NCBI RefSeq assembly: GCF_000688335.1
Contig: NZ_JHZX01000001.1
Coordinates: forward strand, 868,001 to 932,000
Source: Sediminibacter sp. Hel_I_10
Lineage (GTDB): Bacteria; Bacteroidota; Bacteroidia; Flavobacteriales; Flavobacteriaceae
DNA length: 64,000 nt
Direction of reading: 5' to 3'
In this document: positions 52,484 to 61,826 of the stretch, one piece after another
How positions within the stretch are numbered: the first letter of the stretch is position 1
Layout: the number at the start of each line of letters is the position of its first letter
Notes under the pieces: generated by a model
Seen by the model: the letters and a program-made list of their open reading frames with translations, nothing else
Told to the model about the DNA's origin: nothing
The model's database searches: none
Translations under genes and position numbers: made by a program

Positions 52484-52849
52484 ATGGCTGAAATTTTAAA
52501 ACTAGAATTCTGCAAAGTCCATATCGAAAATGGCTACATGATTGTGATAGTTGATGAAGGGCAAATGATTGATATTGAAAAAAGCGATATTCTTGAAGCT
52601 GTTGCTCAAGATTATTTTAAAGGCAATCCTTTTGTTTACATCACACATCGCATCAACTCATACGGAGTTGATCCAAATGTTTATAAATCGGTATCACAAA
52701 TAAAGAATCTACTCGGCTTTTGTGTGGTTTCTTCAAATTATATGGCTAAATCCAATGCCATGATTGAAAAATTATTTCTAAATAAACCTTTTGAGGTTTT
52801 TGATCATTTGGACGAAGCGAAAGAATGGGCCGATTCTTTGGCAGTATGA
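52484..52849 (+). CDS. Small conserved protein, SpoIIAA/STAS-like
   Basis: A 121-residue cytoplasmic protein without signal peptide. The alternating strand-helix pattern (YMIVIVDEGQMIDIEKSD, FVYITHRI, FCVVSSNYMAKSN, LDEAKEWADSL at the end) resembles the SpoIIAA-like/STAS-like group found widely in Bacteroidota, but no diagnostic residue is available and function is unknown. It starts 30 bp after the clpC terminator and ends 4 bp before the stop of the convergent hutH gene. Confidence 0.7.
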   Translation: MAEILKLEFCKVHIENGYMIVIVDEGQMIDIEKSDILEAVAQDYFKGNPFVYITHRINSYGVDPNVYKSVSQIKNLLGFCVVSSNYMAKSNAMIEKLFLNKPFEVFDHLDEAKEWADSLAV

Positions 52850-52853
52850 TTTT

Positions 52854-54365
52854 TTAATCAAAAATCAATTCGTTTTCAACTGATAACTCCGTGATAAATT
52901 TTATTGAGTTCTGCATTAAGTCATGTAAAATCTCATCTTCCTTTACAAAACCTATTTGGCTGCGATATGCCTTTAAAAATCCCTCAATCATTTCCGAAGA
53001 GCGCAAAGCCCCCCTAAAAAACAGAGCTTGAGAACCGTTTAAGAGTTCTATAGCTAAAATGCGCTTTACATTTTCAACCAAAGTGTACGCTTGTACTGCG
53101 GCATTAGCCCCCATGCTCACATGGTCTTCTTGACCGTTACTAGAAACAATACTATCTATACTCGCAGGGCTTGCCAACTGTTTGTTAGCACTTACAATAC
53201 TAGCAGCAGTATATTGCGGAATCATAAACCCAGAATTTAGCCCAGGATTATCAACAAGAAACATAGGTAGTCCCCGTAACCCTGATACTAATTGATACGT
53301 TCTGCGCTCAGAAATATTCCCAAGTTCAGCCATGGCTATTTTAAGATAGTCAAGCGCAAGAGCTAGTGGCTGCCCATGAAAATTTCCTCCAGAAATAATT
53401 TCATCGTCACCTACAAAAATATTCGGGTTGTCTGTTACCGCATTAATCTCTGTAAGAAACGTTTTTTTAACAAACTCAAGCGTATCTTTTGTGGCACCGT
53501 GTACTTGAGGCATGCATCTAAAAGAATAAGGATCTTGTACATGTGCCTTGGTCTGAACAATCAGTTCACTTCCTTCTAAAAACCCCCTAATTCGCTCTGC
53601 TGTTTTTAATTGCCCCTTATGTGGCCTTACCAAATGCACCAAAGCATTAAAAGGTTCAATGCGCCCATCAAAAGCTTCCAAAGAAATACTTCCTATCAAA
53701 TCTGCCAAATAAGATAATTTATAAGACTCTAAAAGTAGATGTATTCCATAAGCACTCATAAACTGAGTGCCATTAAGCAATGCTAGTCCTTCTTTTGATT
53801 TTAATACAATGGGCGACCAGCCAAAAGCATCCATAACTTCTGCAGTAGCACATATCTTGCCATCATAATTAACTTCCCCTTTACCCAATAAAGGAAGCGC
53901 TAAATGCGCAAGAGGCGCCAAATCTCCAGATGCTCCCAGAGATCCCTGAGTATAAACTACAGGTAAAATATCATTATTATAAAAATCAACAAGGCGTTGT
54001 ACCGTCTCTAATTGCACACCGCTATGTCCATAACTTAACGATTGTATTTTAAGAAACAACATCAATTTTACAATCGGTTTTGGAACATTCTCACCAATAC
54101 CGCAGGCATGGGACATCACTAAGTTTTCTTGTAATTTCACAAGTTTATCCTTAGATATTTTTACATTATACAATGAGCCAAACCCTGTGTTTATACCATA
54201 AATTGCGGTTTCCCCAGTATTTATTTTTTCATCTAAATAAGCTCTACATTTTAAAATCTTTTCAACGGATTCTTCTGAGAGCTCCACCTTACGGTCAAAA
54301 AAAATAATATCTCTTATAGTAGAAATTTCCAATCTTTCAGAGGATATATAATGTATGTCTTTCAT
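52854..54365 (-). CDS. hutH: Histidine ammonia-lyase
   Basis: Catalyses the first step of histidine breakdown, forming trans-urocanate and ammonia. The self-forming MIO cofactor triad Ala145-Ser146-Gly147 lies in QGSLGASGDLAPLAHL. Other family motifs are YGINTGFGSLYNV near residue 56, DNPNIF near 315, and QEDHVSMGANAA near 405. The 503-residue length is usual for the family. No other hut gene is adjacent, so the pathway genes must lie elsewhere. The related aromatic aminomutases and tyrosine lyases share the fold, but the overall motif pattern reads as HutH. Confidence 0.92.
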   Translation of the reverse strand: MKDIHYISSERLEISTIRDIIFFDRKVELSEESVEKILKCRAYLDEKINTGETAIYGINTGFGSLYNVKISKDKLVKLQENLVMSHACGIGENVPKPIVKLMLFLKIQSLSYGHSGVQLETVQRLVDFYNNDILPVVYTQGSLGASGDLAPLAHLALPLLGKGEVNYDGKICATAEVMDAFGWSPIVLKSKEGLALLNGTQFMSAYGIHLLLESYKLSYLADLIGSISLEAFDGRIEPFNALVHLVRPHKGQLKTAERIRGFLEGSELIVQTKAHVQDPYSFRCMPQVHGATKDTLEFVKKTFLTEINAVTDNPNIFVGDDEIISGGNFHGQPLALALDYLKIAMAELGNISERRTYQLVSGLRGLPMFLVDNPGLNSGFMIPQYTAASIVSANKQLASPASIDSIVSSNGQEDHVSMGANAAVQAYTLVENVKRILAIELLNGSQALFFRGALRSSEMIEGFLKAYRSQIGFVKEDEILHDLMQNSIKFITELSVENELIFD

Positions 54366-54382
54366 GTGTTCTATTTACTGTT

Positions 54383-54413
54383 CAAATTTGAGTAATACCT
54401 AACTACTAACCAA
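54383..54413 (-). promoter_or_regulatory. Promoter of hutH
   Basis: On the minus strand TTG (54413-54411) is followed after 20 bases by CAAATTTG (54390-54383), seven of eight positions of the Bacteroidota -7 pattern when the n positions are ignored. It sits 18 bp before the start codon. Confidence 0.5.
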
Positions 54414-54461
54414 GAAATGTTAATAATTATTAAATTTTCTTATTCAATCTACTAATACTCT

Positions 54462-54469
54462 ATTTTTGG
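54462..54469 (+). promoter_or_regulatory. -7 promoter element for the TlpA-like gene
   Basis: TATTTTTG matches TAnnTTTG and lies 19 bp upstream of the start codon at 54489. The -33 region has only TTC at a similar distance. Confidence 0.45.
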
Positions 54470-54488
54470 GCGAATTAAAATTTAAAAC

Positions 54489-55907
54489 ATGAAACGATTA
54501 CTTATTGCGTTTACAGCGCTATCTATATTGGCTTGTGAAAAAGAAGCGAACGTAGATTACGCTTTATTAACTGGAAAAATTGAAAACACTAAGGCCCAAA
54601 AGGCCAAGTTGGCCGCTGGTGATTATGAGACTGAGATAAATATTAATGCAGATGGCACTTTTACAGATACCCTAAGAATTCCTGAAAATGGATTTTATGC
54701 GTTATCTATAGGTCGAGAATTTACACCAATGTATCTAAGCAAAGGTGACAGTATCAATGTATTGATTGACGCTATGAAGTTTGATGAAAGTGTGATGTAC
54801 TCCGGTACTGGCGCCGCAGAAAACAATTATTTAGCTCAAAAAACAAGAGATAACCAATCTGTCATGGCTAACTCAGTAGAATTTTACTCACTCGATGAGT
54901 CTTCTTATAAGGCTAAGGTGGATGACATCAAAAAAACAAATCAAACCGCTTTAGAAGCGCTCGAAGAAGCTGATAAGGATTTCTTGTTAACAGAAAAGCA
55001 AAATTTGGTCTATGATCAGTATGCCATGTTACAATCCTATGAGCAAAGCCATGCGTATTATGCAAAAAAACAAGGTTTTGAGGTATCTTCTGAATTTTTT
55101 CCTGAAGAACTGAAGTCTATGACCTACGATGATGCGAAAGCCTACAGAAACTCGCAAAGTTATAAGCAAATGGCCTTTAAAGCAACAATGGACGATATGT
55201 TTGAAACTATTGGAGACGATATTTCATCTATAACTACGGAAGATTTAAGCGCTATTAAAGAAATTAAGATCCCTGCTTTAAAAACAGATGTGATAAGTTA
55301 TTTAGGAGGCTTTTTGGTCTCTCCAGGAAATGAAAACATGGAGGAGATATACAATCTGTTTGTAAGCAACACCAATGATGAAGACGTTAAGAAGAGTTTA
55401 ACCGAAACTTATGAAAAAAACAAAAATTTGGTTAAAGGCATGCCTTCTCCAAAATTTGTAAACTATGAGAACCATAAAGGTGGCACTACATCTCTTGATG
55501 ATCTTAAAGGAAAATATGTTTACATTGACGTTTGGGCAACATGGTGCGGACCATGTAAACGTGAAATCCCGTTCTTAAAAGAAGTTGAAGGTAAATTTCA
55601 CAACGAAAACATTGAGTTTGTAAGCACATCTATTGACAGAGCTGCAGACCATGACAAATGGGTAGCAATGGTAAATGATATGGAGTTAGGCGGTATGCAA
55701 ATTTTTGCTGACAATGACTGGCAATCAAAATTTATCCAGGACTATGCCATCAACAGTATCCCTAGGTTTTTATTAATTGATCCTCAAGGAAATATTGTTA
55801 ATGCAGATGCGCCTAGACCATCTGACCCAAAATTGACTGCAATGCTTGAAACGCAATTGGGAATGTCTTCAGAGACAACAGATTCCAATTCAAAAGTACA
55901 GATGTAA
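54489..55907 (+). CDS. TlpA-like thiol-disulfide oxidoreductase lipoprotein
   Basis: A periplasmic thioredoxin-fold lipoprotein, 472 residues. The signal peptide ends LACE with Cys at residue 16. Residues about 22-110 form a beta-rich DUF4369-like domain; a helical middle region follows; the C-terminal thioredoxin domain (about 320-460) has the active-site motif WATWCGPCKREIP and the cis-Pro in INSIPRF. Such proteins reduce or oxidise disulfides of exported proteins, for example in cytochrome c maturation. It stands alone between hutH and the NAD(P)HX repair gene. Confidence 0.9.
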   Translation: MKRLLIAFTALSILACEKEANVDYALLTGKIENTKAQKAKLAAGDYETEININADGTFTDTLRIPENGFYALSIGREFTPMYLSKGDSINVLIDAMKFDESVMYSGTGAAENNYLAQKTRDNQSVMANSVEFYSLDESSYKAKVDDIKKTNQTALEALEEADKDFLLTEKQNLVYDQYAMLQSYEQSHAYYAKKQGFEVSSEFFPEELKSMTYDDAKAYRNSQSYKQMAFKATMDDMFETIGDDISSITTEDLSAIKEIKIPALKTDVISYLGGFLVSPGNENMEEIYNLFVSNTNDEDVKKSLTETYEKNKNLVKGMPSPKFVNYENHKGGTTSLDDLKGKYVYIDVWATWCGPCKREIPFLKEVEGKFHNENIEFVSTSIDRAADHDKWVAMVNDMELGGMQIFADNDWQSKFIQDYAINSIPRFLLIDPQGNIVNADAPRPSDPKLTAMLETQLGMSSETTDSNSKVQM

Positions 55908-55921
55908 ATCACAAGACTATT

Positions 55922-55958
55922 AAAAAAAGCGCTACCTCATAAAGGTGGCGCTTTTTTT
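55922..55958. terminator. Bidirectional rho-independent terminator
   Basis: A 15-bp stem with one G-T pair, 55922-55936 with 55944-55958 (core GCGCTACC/GGTGGCGC), flanked by A and T runs. It serves the TlpA-like gene and the convergent NAD(P)HX repair gene. Confidence 0.9.
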
Positions 55959-55965
55959 TTATGAT

Positions 55966-57522
55966 TTATTTTTTGCCCTCTGCTTCTGCCTCTTCCACTT
56001 GAGGGCCTTCTGGTTGGGCAAACAAATCAAGATAAGCTGTCCCTAAACTCTTTATAATATGAGAAGCAGTTAGGCTTTGATAGCCCAAGTCTTCAATGGC
56101 TAAATCTGCAGATTTGCCATGAAGATACACCCCAAAAATTGCTGCAGACAAAGGCTTATAACCTTGAGAAATAAGACCAGTGATTACTCCCGTTAAAACA
56201 TCTCCCGAACCTGCTGTTGCCATACCAGGGTTTCCTGTGGTATTGACATAGCATTTGTCTTTATAAACTGTTATTGTATTTGCGCCTTTAAGCACAATTA
56301 CCAAATCATGTTTTGAGGAAAAAGCCTTTGCTTTTTTGAGTTTATCAAAATCATCTTTCCATTTGCCAATAAGTCGTTCTAACTCCTTTGGATGTGGCGT
56401 TATTACGGTTTTGGATGGTAATAATTTTAAAAATGGCGCATTTTTAGAGATGATGTTTAGGCCATCGGCATCCGCGACTAATGGTATTTTATTCGATTTT
56501 AAAAAGCCTTCTAATGCATGAGCTGTTACCTCTGAAGTTCCCATACCTGTCCCTAAGCCTATAACCGTAGGCTCAATATCAAATTGAATGTTTGAAATTT
56601 CATTTTCAGCCGTATCAGTTAAGACCATTGCCTCAGGAAACGCGGTCTGTATAATCTGATAGCCGCATTTAGGTACATAAGCAGTGACCAAACCTGCACC
56701 AATTGCCAAAGCACTTTTAGAAGATAATAAAGCAGCTCCAATTTTTCCGTAGCTACCCCCTATTATCAAACTATGCCCATAAGTACCCTTATGAGAAAAC
56801 TTTTCTCTTGGTTGGTAAAGAGGTAACACCTCATTTTTACCAATAAGCTCTACCTCGGTTTCTGTGGCCATCAAATAGTCACGGTCAATTCCAATATCTA
56901 AAACTTCCCATTGTCCTGAAAATTTTGCAGTTTCTGGAAGAAAAAATACCAGCTTAGGAGCTTGAAAACTTAGAGTATAATTGGCCCAAACAACACCTTC
57001 TTCTTGTTCTGGTGTTTTATCTGTATAAACGCCAGATGGCATATCAATAGCCAAAGTAAAAGCCTCGCTTTTTTTAAAATGTTGAAAAAGATTTTTAACC
57101 CAGGTGTCGGCTGGCCTATTTAAACCAATTCCGAAAACAGCATCTACAATGATATCATCCTTGCCAATATCTGGGAGGTCAGAATCGGCATTCAGCATAT
57201 GAGGCCATTTTTTAGTGGTGTCCTTGATGCGATCATAATTCACTAAAAAATCCTTGGAGCGCTTGTCACTATAATTAACAACGTAAGTGTGTACATTATA
57301 GCCATGTGTATTTAAATGCCTAGCAACAACCAAGCCATCACCTCCATTATTTCCTATGCCGCAAAACACATGTATGGGCACTTGAGCGCCTTGCATTCTC
57401 ACATGCAACCAATTGAAGATTTGCGTTCCGGCGCGTTCCATTAACTCTGTAGAACTTATGTTTTGCTTTTTTGCTGTTAATTGATCCCCTTCGTAAATTT
57501 GGGCTTTAGAAAAAATCTTCAT
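55966..57522 (-). CDS. nnr: Bifunctional NAD(P)H-hydrate epimerase / ADP-dependent NAD(P)H-hydrate dehydratase
   Basis: Repairs damaged hydrated NADH and NADPH. The N-terminal YjeF_N epimerase domain (about 1-215) has GIGNNGGDGLVVARHL, followed by DAVFGIGLNRP. The C-terminal ribokinase-like dehydratase (about 220-500) has GGSYGKIGAALL, VIGLGTGMG, TPHPKELERL and the anion-hole motif NPGMATAGSGDVLTG. The 518-residue fused layout equals that of E. coli Nnr. The tail is acidic. It is transcribed divergently from thrA. Confidence 0.93.
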   Translation of the reverse strand: MKIFSKAQIYEGDQLTAKKQNISSTELMERAGTQIFNWLHVRMQGAQVPIHVFCGIGNNGGDGLVVARHLNTHGYNVHTYVVNYSDKRSKDFLVNYDRIKDTTKKWPHMLNADSDLPDIGKDDIIVDAVFGIGLNRPADTWVKNLFQHFKKSEAFTLAIDMPSGVYTDKTPEQEEGVVWANYTLSFQAPKLVFFLPETAKFSGQWEVLDIGIDRDYLMATETEVELIGKNEVLPLYQPREKFSHKGTYGHSLIIGGSYGKIGAALLSSKSALAIGAGLVTAYVPKCGYQIIQTAFPEAMVLTDTAENEISNIQFDIEPTVIGLGTGMGTSEVTAHALEGFLKSNKIPLVADADGLNIISKNAPFLKLLPSKTVITPHPKELERLIGKWKDDFDKLKKAKAFSSKHDLVIVLKGANTITVYKDKCYVNTTGNPGMATAGSGDVLTGVITGLISQGYKPLSAAIFGVYLHGKSADLAIEDLGYQSLTASHIIKSLGTAYLDLFAQPEGPQVEEAEAEGKK

Positions 57523-57846
57523 GTAATTCTTTTTAATGACTTAGTGTATTATTAATATTTCACGATTTATTAGCCTAAAAAACAAGAATATGGGGCTGCA
57601 ATCAAAAAAATCGCAAAATACTTTGATAAGTTTTTTTATTACTGTAAAAATAATACTTTTGAAAGGTTTATTGCGGTCTATAAAGGATTTTAATGCGTCG
57701 TAAAATGGGATTAAATCGGTCACTTTTATGTGCTCAAAACTCTTTTTTGCCCACTATTTCAATAAAAGAAACTACAAGAACTATTGGTTTTTCTGACAAG
57801 TATTCAGAATGCTATAAACAATCACAACACCAAACACTACTCTATA

Positions 57847-60291
57847 ATGAACGTCTTAAAATTTGGAGGCACCTCTGTTGGCTCTGTAAAAAACATAAAT
57901 AGTGTGATTGGCATTTTGCAGGATTATGCAAAAGAGGAATCATTGGTTGCGGTGGTCTCTGCGGTAGGAGGTATTACCGACCGACTTTTAAAAGCTGGCC
58001 AACTTGCGCAAGCCAAGGATGAACGTTATATTTTAGAATTTGATGCCATCAAGGAGGTTCACGTTAACATACTTTCAGAGTTAATGTCTTCGGAACACAA
58101 TAGCAGTGTGAATCATTTGGAAGCAAAATTACAGCTGCTCAAACAGCTTTTGGATGGTATTTTTCTTATTAATGAACTATCTCCCAAAACTTCAGATAAA
58201 CTCGTGAGTTTTGGAGAGCTTCTATCCTCATTTATTATTGCCGAAACCCTTAAAAGTAGAGGTGTTGATGCCGTAAGAAAGAATAGTCAGGATTTGATTG
58301 TGACCAACTCCAATTTCACAAAGGCCGAAGTGCTCTACAAACAGACCAATACTAACATTAACGCTTACTTTTCCGAAGCAAAACAACAAATTACCATTTT
58401 GCCTGGATTTATTTCAAAATCCTTATCCGGAGAAATTACGACTTTGGGCAGAGGCGGATCAGATTTTACAGCAGCTATCGTTGCAGCTGCTCTTAAAGTA
58501 AATCGTTTAGAGATTTGGACCGATGTTAGCGGCATGTACACCACAAACCCTAAACTTGTAAAACACGCATTTCCTATAGAGCACCTTTCATATCAAGAAG
58601 CCATGGAGCTTTCTCATTTTGGAGCCAAGGTTCTATATCCACCAACCGTACAGCCGGTATTGGATGCCAACATACCTATTCATATCAAAAACACCTTAGA
58701 GCCTCAAGCTGATGGCACCAAAATATCTAACGATCATGTTATGAGCTCAAACCCTGTAAAGGGCATTTCCAATATTAGCAATATTGCTTTGTTAACGCTG
58801 CAAGGCAACGGCATGGTAGGGATTCCAGGCTTTTCAAAACGATTGTTTGAAACCTTGGCTACCGAAAAAATCAATGTTATTTTTATTACCCAAGCGTCAT
58901 CTGAACATTCCATTTGCTTCGGAATTGACGCCCATGATGCTGATCTCGCAAAATCGTCCATTGATCAAACCTTCGAGAATGAGATTTCACTTCACAAAAT
59001 CGATCCATTAATTGTTGAAACAGAATTATCGATTATTGCCCTAGTAGGTGATAACATGAAAAGTCATCAGGGCGTGAGCGGAAAAATGTTTAGCACATTA
59101 GGAAAAAATAATATCAATATTAGAGCCATTGCCCAAGGTGCTTCAGAAAAAAACATTTCGGCCGTAATTGCTGAAAAAGATGTCAAAAAAGCACTGAACA
59201 CCTTACACGAACGTTTTTTTGAAACACAGACCAAACAGCTTAATGTCTATATCACTGGCGTTGGTAATGTGGGCGAAAGATTGATTGAACAAATCAAAAA
59301 GCAAAAGTCTTACTTAAAAGATCAACTTAAAATCAATATCAAAGTTGTTGGTCTCTCTAATAGTAGAACGATGCTACTCAACGATTCTGGCATTCACCTA
59401 AAGGATTGGAAAGCACAATTAGCAGACGGAGAAACGGCTTCTCTAGATGGTTTTTTGGAGCGCGCTAAAAGCTTCAACCTTAGAAACAGTATTTTTGTGG
59501 ATATCACGGCCAATGATGCTGTAGCAAAATTATATCCGCACTATCTTAAACAGAGTATTGCTGTTGTGGCCTGTAATAAAATTGCCTGCTCTAGTGACTC
59601 TCATACGTATAAAGAACTTAAGGAACTTTCTAGAAAATACAACGCCCCCTTTTTGTTTGAAACCAATGTGGGAGCAGGACTTCCTGTAATTGACACCCTT
59701 AACAACTTGATTGCTTCTGGAGATCAAATCACCTCCATCCAAGCTGTGCTATCGGGTAGTCTTAATTTTGTTTTCAATAATTTTAATGCCAACACCAAAT
59801 TTCATGATGTTGTAAAGCAAGCTCAAAAAGAAGGCTATACTGAACCAGACCCTAGAATTGATTTGAGCGGTGTAGATGTTGCACGTAAAATATTGATTTT
59901 AGCGCGAGAAGGTGGTACAGAAATGAATCTTGAAGATATTGAAAATGATGCTTTCTTAACCAAGCAAAATCTTGAAAGTGGCAGCGTATCAGATTTCTAC
60001 GAGACACTTATTGATGATGAGCAACACTTTCAAAAACTATTTGCCTCTGCACAGCGTAATGCCTCACAGTTAAAATATGTTGCCGAATTTGATGGCCATC
60101 ACGCAAAAGTAGGACTTAAGGAAATTCCAGCGGGACATCCTTTTTACAATCTAGAAGGAAAAGATAACATTGTTATGTTTTACACACAGCGTTATCCAGA
60201 ACAACCCATGATTATTAAGGGAGCTGGTGCCGGCGCAGGTGTAACGGCTTCTGGTCTATTTGCAGATATCATTAGAACACTTAATAAATAG
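57847..60291 (+). CDS. thrA: Fused aspartokinase / homoserine dehydrogenase
   Basis: Catalyses the first and third steps from aspartate to homoserine. I chose the ATG at 57847, giving MNVLKFGGTSVGSV, the normal aspartokinase start; a longer frame opens 63 bp upstream. The kinase domain (about 1-285) has KFGGTS and the TLGRGGSDFTAA segment; two ACT domains (about 300-455) bind the inhibitor threonine; the homoserine dehydrogenase part (about 460-814) has GVGNVGERL for cofactor binding and the GSLNFVFN, GYTEPDPRIDLSG segments. It heads thrA-thrB-thrC. The 323 bp between this gene and the divergent nnr hold no clear attenuator. Confidence 0.96.
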   Translation: MNVLKFGGTSVGSVKNINSVIGILQDYAKEESLVAVVSAVGGITDRLLKAGQLAQAKDERYILEFDAIKEVHVNILSELMSSEHNSSVNHLEAKLQLLKQLLDGIFLINELSPKTSDKLVSFGELLSSFIIAETLKSRGVDAVRKNSQDLIVTNSNFTKAEVLYKQTNTNINAYFSEAKQQITILPGFISKSLSGEITTLGRGGSDFTAAIVAAALKVNRLEIWTDVSGMYTTNPKLVKHAFPIEHLSYQEAMELSHFGAKVLYPPTVQPVLDANIPIHIKNTLEPQADGTKISNDHVMSSNPVKGISNISNIALLTLQGNGMVGIPGFSKRLFETLATEKINVIFITQASSEHSICFGIDAHDADLAKSSIDQTFENEISLHKIDPLIVETELSIIALVGDNMKSHQGVSGKMFSTLGKNNINIRAIAQGASEKNISAVIAEKDVKKALNTLHERFFETQTKQLNVYITGVGNVGERLIEQIKKQKSYLKDQLKINIKVVGLSNSRTMLLNDSGIHLKDWKAQLADGETASLDGFLERAKSFNLRNSIFVDITANDAVAKLYPHYLKQSIAVVACNKIACSSDSHTYKELKELSRKYNAPFLFETNVGAGLPVIDTLNNLIASGDQITSIQAVLSGSLNFVFNNFNANTKFHDVVKQAQKEGYTEPDPRIDLSGVDVARKILILAREGGTEMNLEDIENDAFLTKQNLESGSVSDFYETLIDDEQHFQKLFASAQRNASQLKYVAEFDGHHAKVGLKEIPAGHPFYNLEGKDNIVMFYTQRYPEQPMIIKGAGAGAGVTASGLFADIIRTLNK

Positions 60292-60336
60292 ATTTATGAC
60301 CTTCGGAAATCTTCATCAACTATTTAAAACAAATAA

Positions 60337-61263
60337 GTGAATACAGATAGCATAAAAATTTTCGCCCCAGCTACAGTAGCAAATGTCTCTTGTGGTTTTG
60401 ATGTGTTAGGCTTTTGTCTAGATACCATTGGCGATGAGATGGTGATTAGAAAAACAAGTCAAAAAGGCATTTTTATTTCTAAAATTGAAGGCTACGACTT
60501 GCCTTTTGAAGCCGAAAAAAATGTAGCAGGAGTATCGGCATTAGCACTTTTGAAAGACGCTCAATTAGACCATGGCTTTGAGCTTGAAATCTATAAAAAC
60601 ATTAAACCTGGAAGCGGTGTTGGTAGCAGTGCTGCAAGTGCTGTTGGTAGTGTATTTGGCATGAATGAACTTCTTGGAAGGCCATATAACAAGACCCAAT
60701 TGACAAATTTTGCCATGAAAGGCGAAGCTTTAGCCAGCAAATGTGAACATGCCGATAATATTGCCCCGGCTATTTTCGGCGGATTTACTTTGGTAAAGTC
60801 TGTTGCGCCTCTTGAAATCTTACAATTGCCAACTCCAAAAGATTTATTTGCTGTGATCATCCATCCACAAATTGAAATAAAAACTGCGGAAGCTCGGGCT
60901 ATTCTTCCAAAAAACATTGCATTACAAGATGCCATCACCCAATGGTCGAACGTTGGCAGTTTGGTACATGCGTTACATACTAATGATTATGAGTTATTAA
61001 GTAAATCTTTGATAGACGTTGTGGTCGAGCCTTTTAGAAGCCAATTGATTCCGCATTTTGATGCCGTTAGACAATCAGCTTTAGGACATGGTGCTTTAGG
61101 TTGTGGGATTTCAGGCTCTGGACCTTCGATCTTTAGTTTGTGCTTCGGAAATGAGAACGCCCAAAGTGTCGCCAAAGCTATCAAAAACATATATTTTGAA
61201 ACCGGAATTTCTTTTGAGGTTTATGTGTCGAAGATCAATACGGAAGGCATTAAGATTCTTTGA
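60337..61263 (+). CDS. thrB: Homoserine kinase
   Basis: Phosphorylates homoserine in threonine synthesis. This GHMP-family kinase of 308 residues has the N-terminal APATVANVSCGFDVLG segment, the ATP loop PGSGVGSSAASAVG (about residues 89-102) and the C-terminal GCGISGSGPSIFSL motif. The start codon is GTG at 60337, 45 bp after the thrA stop. The normal partner thrC is separated from it by an inserted cassette of about 560 bp. Confidence 0.95.
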   Translation: MNTDSIKIFAPATVANVSCGFDVLGFCLDTIGDEMVIRKTSQKGIFISKIEGYDLPFEAEKNVAGVSALALLKDAQLDHGFELEIYKNIKPGSGVGSSAASAVGSVFGMNELLGRPYNKTQLTNFAMKGEALASKCEHADNIAPAIFGGFTLVKSVAPLEILQLPTPKDLFAVIIHPQIEIKTAEARAILPKNIALQDAITQWSNVGSLVHALHTNDYELLSKSLIDVVVEPFRSQLIPHFDAVRQSALGHGALGCGISGSGPSIFSLCFGNENAQSVAKAIKNIYFETGISFEVYVSKINTEGIKIL

Positions 61264-61272
61264 GAAAAAATT

Positions 61273-61342
61273 GACAAAAGACAGAGGACTGAAGACTGAA
61301 GACTGAAGACTGAAGACTGAAGACTGAAGACTGAAGACTGAA
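61273..61342 (+). repeat. Heptanucleotide tandem array (GACTGAA)8 with two degenerate units
   Basis: Eight perfect GACTGAA units occupy 61287-61342. Two decayed units in the same register precede them (GACAAAA at 61273, GACAGAG at 61280). The array begins 10 bp after the thrB stop. It could change copy number by slippage. It forms the left flank of the four-helix-bundle gene; inverted units of the same heptamer form the right flank. Confidence 0.95.
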
Positions 61343-61407
61343 GATATAAAACAAAAGACGACGAGACTATTTATCAATAAAAATCATTATGAAATAAATA
61401 GAGTATT

Positions 61408-61764
61408 ATGAATAGATTCAAGTTTGAGAAATTGATAATTTGGCAAAAAGCTATGGATTTTGGAGAAGAAATTGATCAAATCTCTGAAAGTTTTCCAGTT
61501 AAAGAAAAATTTAATTTATCATCTCAAATAAGAAGAGCATCAGATTCTATAGCTTTGAATATTTCAGAAGGCTCAATAGGTCAATCTAATCCAGAACAGT
61601 ATAAATTTGTAGGGTATTCAATAAGATCCCTTGCGGAAGTTGTAACCTGTTTATTTAAGGCCAAAAGAAGAAATTACATTACTTCTGAAAAATTTGATTC
61701 CTTTTACTTACAGTCTCATACTTTAATGAATATGATGATTGCTTTTAGAAAAAATTTAAAATAA
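61408..61764 (+). CDS. Four-helix-bundle protein (23S rRNA intervening-sequence family)
   Basis: A 118-residue helical protein of the family often called four-helix bundle or 23S rRNA-IVS protein (PF05635/TIGR02436). Typical features are the opening FKFEKLIIWQKAMDF, the central LSSQIRRASDSIALNISEG and the NPEQYKFVGYSIRSLAEV segment. The function of free-standing members is not established; the Avd protein of diversity-generating retroelements has this fold, but I see no reverse transcriptase or template repeat here. It interrupts the thr operon and is bracketed by heptamer repeats in opposite orientation, so it looks like an inserted cassette. Confidence 0.9.
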   Translation: MNRFKFEKLIIWQKAMDFGEEIDQISESFPVKEKFNLSSQIRRASDSIALNISEGSIGQSNPEQYKFVGYSIRSLAEVVTCLFKAKRRNYITSEKFDSFYLQSHTLMNMMIAFRKNLK

Positions 61765-61783
61765 AAAATCCAATGATAGAATT

Positions 61784-61818
61784 GAAGCGCATAAAGCTTC
61801 GGTCTTCAGTCATCGGTC
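61784..61818 (+). repeat. Inverted heptamer units and small hairpin flanking the cassette on the right
   Basis: Three heptamers, TTCGGTC, TTCAGTC and ATCGGTC (61798-61818), are the reverse complement of GACTGAA-type units (consensus GACYGAW). Just before them GAAGC (61784-61788) and GCTTC (61796-61800) form a short hairpin. Together with the left array this gives an inverted arrangement around the four-helix-bundle gene, ending 8 bp before the true thrC start. Confidence 0.85.
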
Positions 61819-61826
61819 TACATTTT

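Noticed and set aside
54071-54080. Operator-like CAATCGGTTT
   Set aside because: Inside hutH coding sequence and far from the PUL; chance match.
57693-57902. Possible threonine/isoleucine leader peptide upstream of thrA (ETTRTI stretch)
   Set aside because: The frame overlaps the thrA start and there is no terminator/antiterminator hairpin, so attenuation is not supported.
61103-61377. Short open frames running through the GACTGAA array on both strands
   Set aside because: They exist only because the 7-bp repeat lacks stops in some frames; no start signal, repetitive composition.
61408-61764. Diversity-generating retroelement (Avd-like gene)
   Set aside because: The four-helix fold resembles Avd, but no reverse transcriptase, template repeat or variable repeat is visible nearby.
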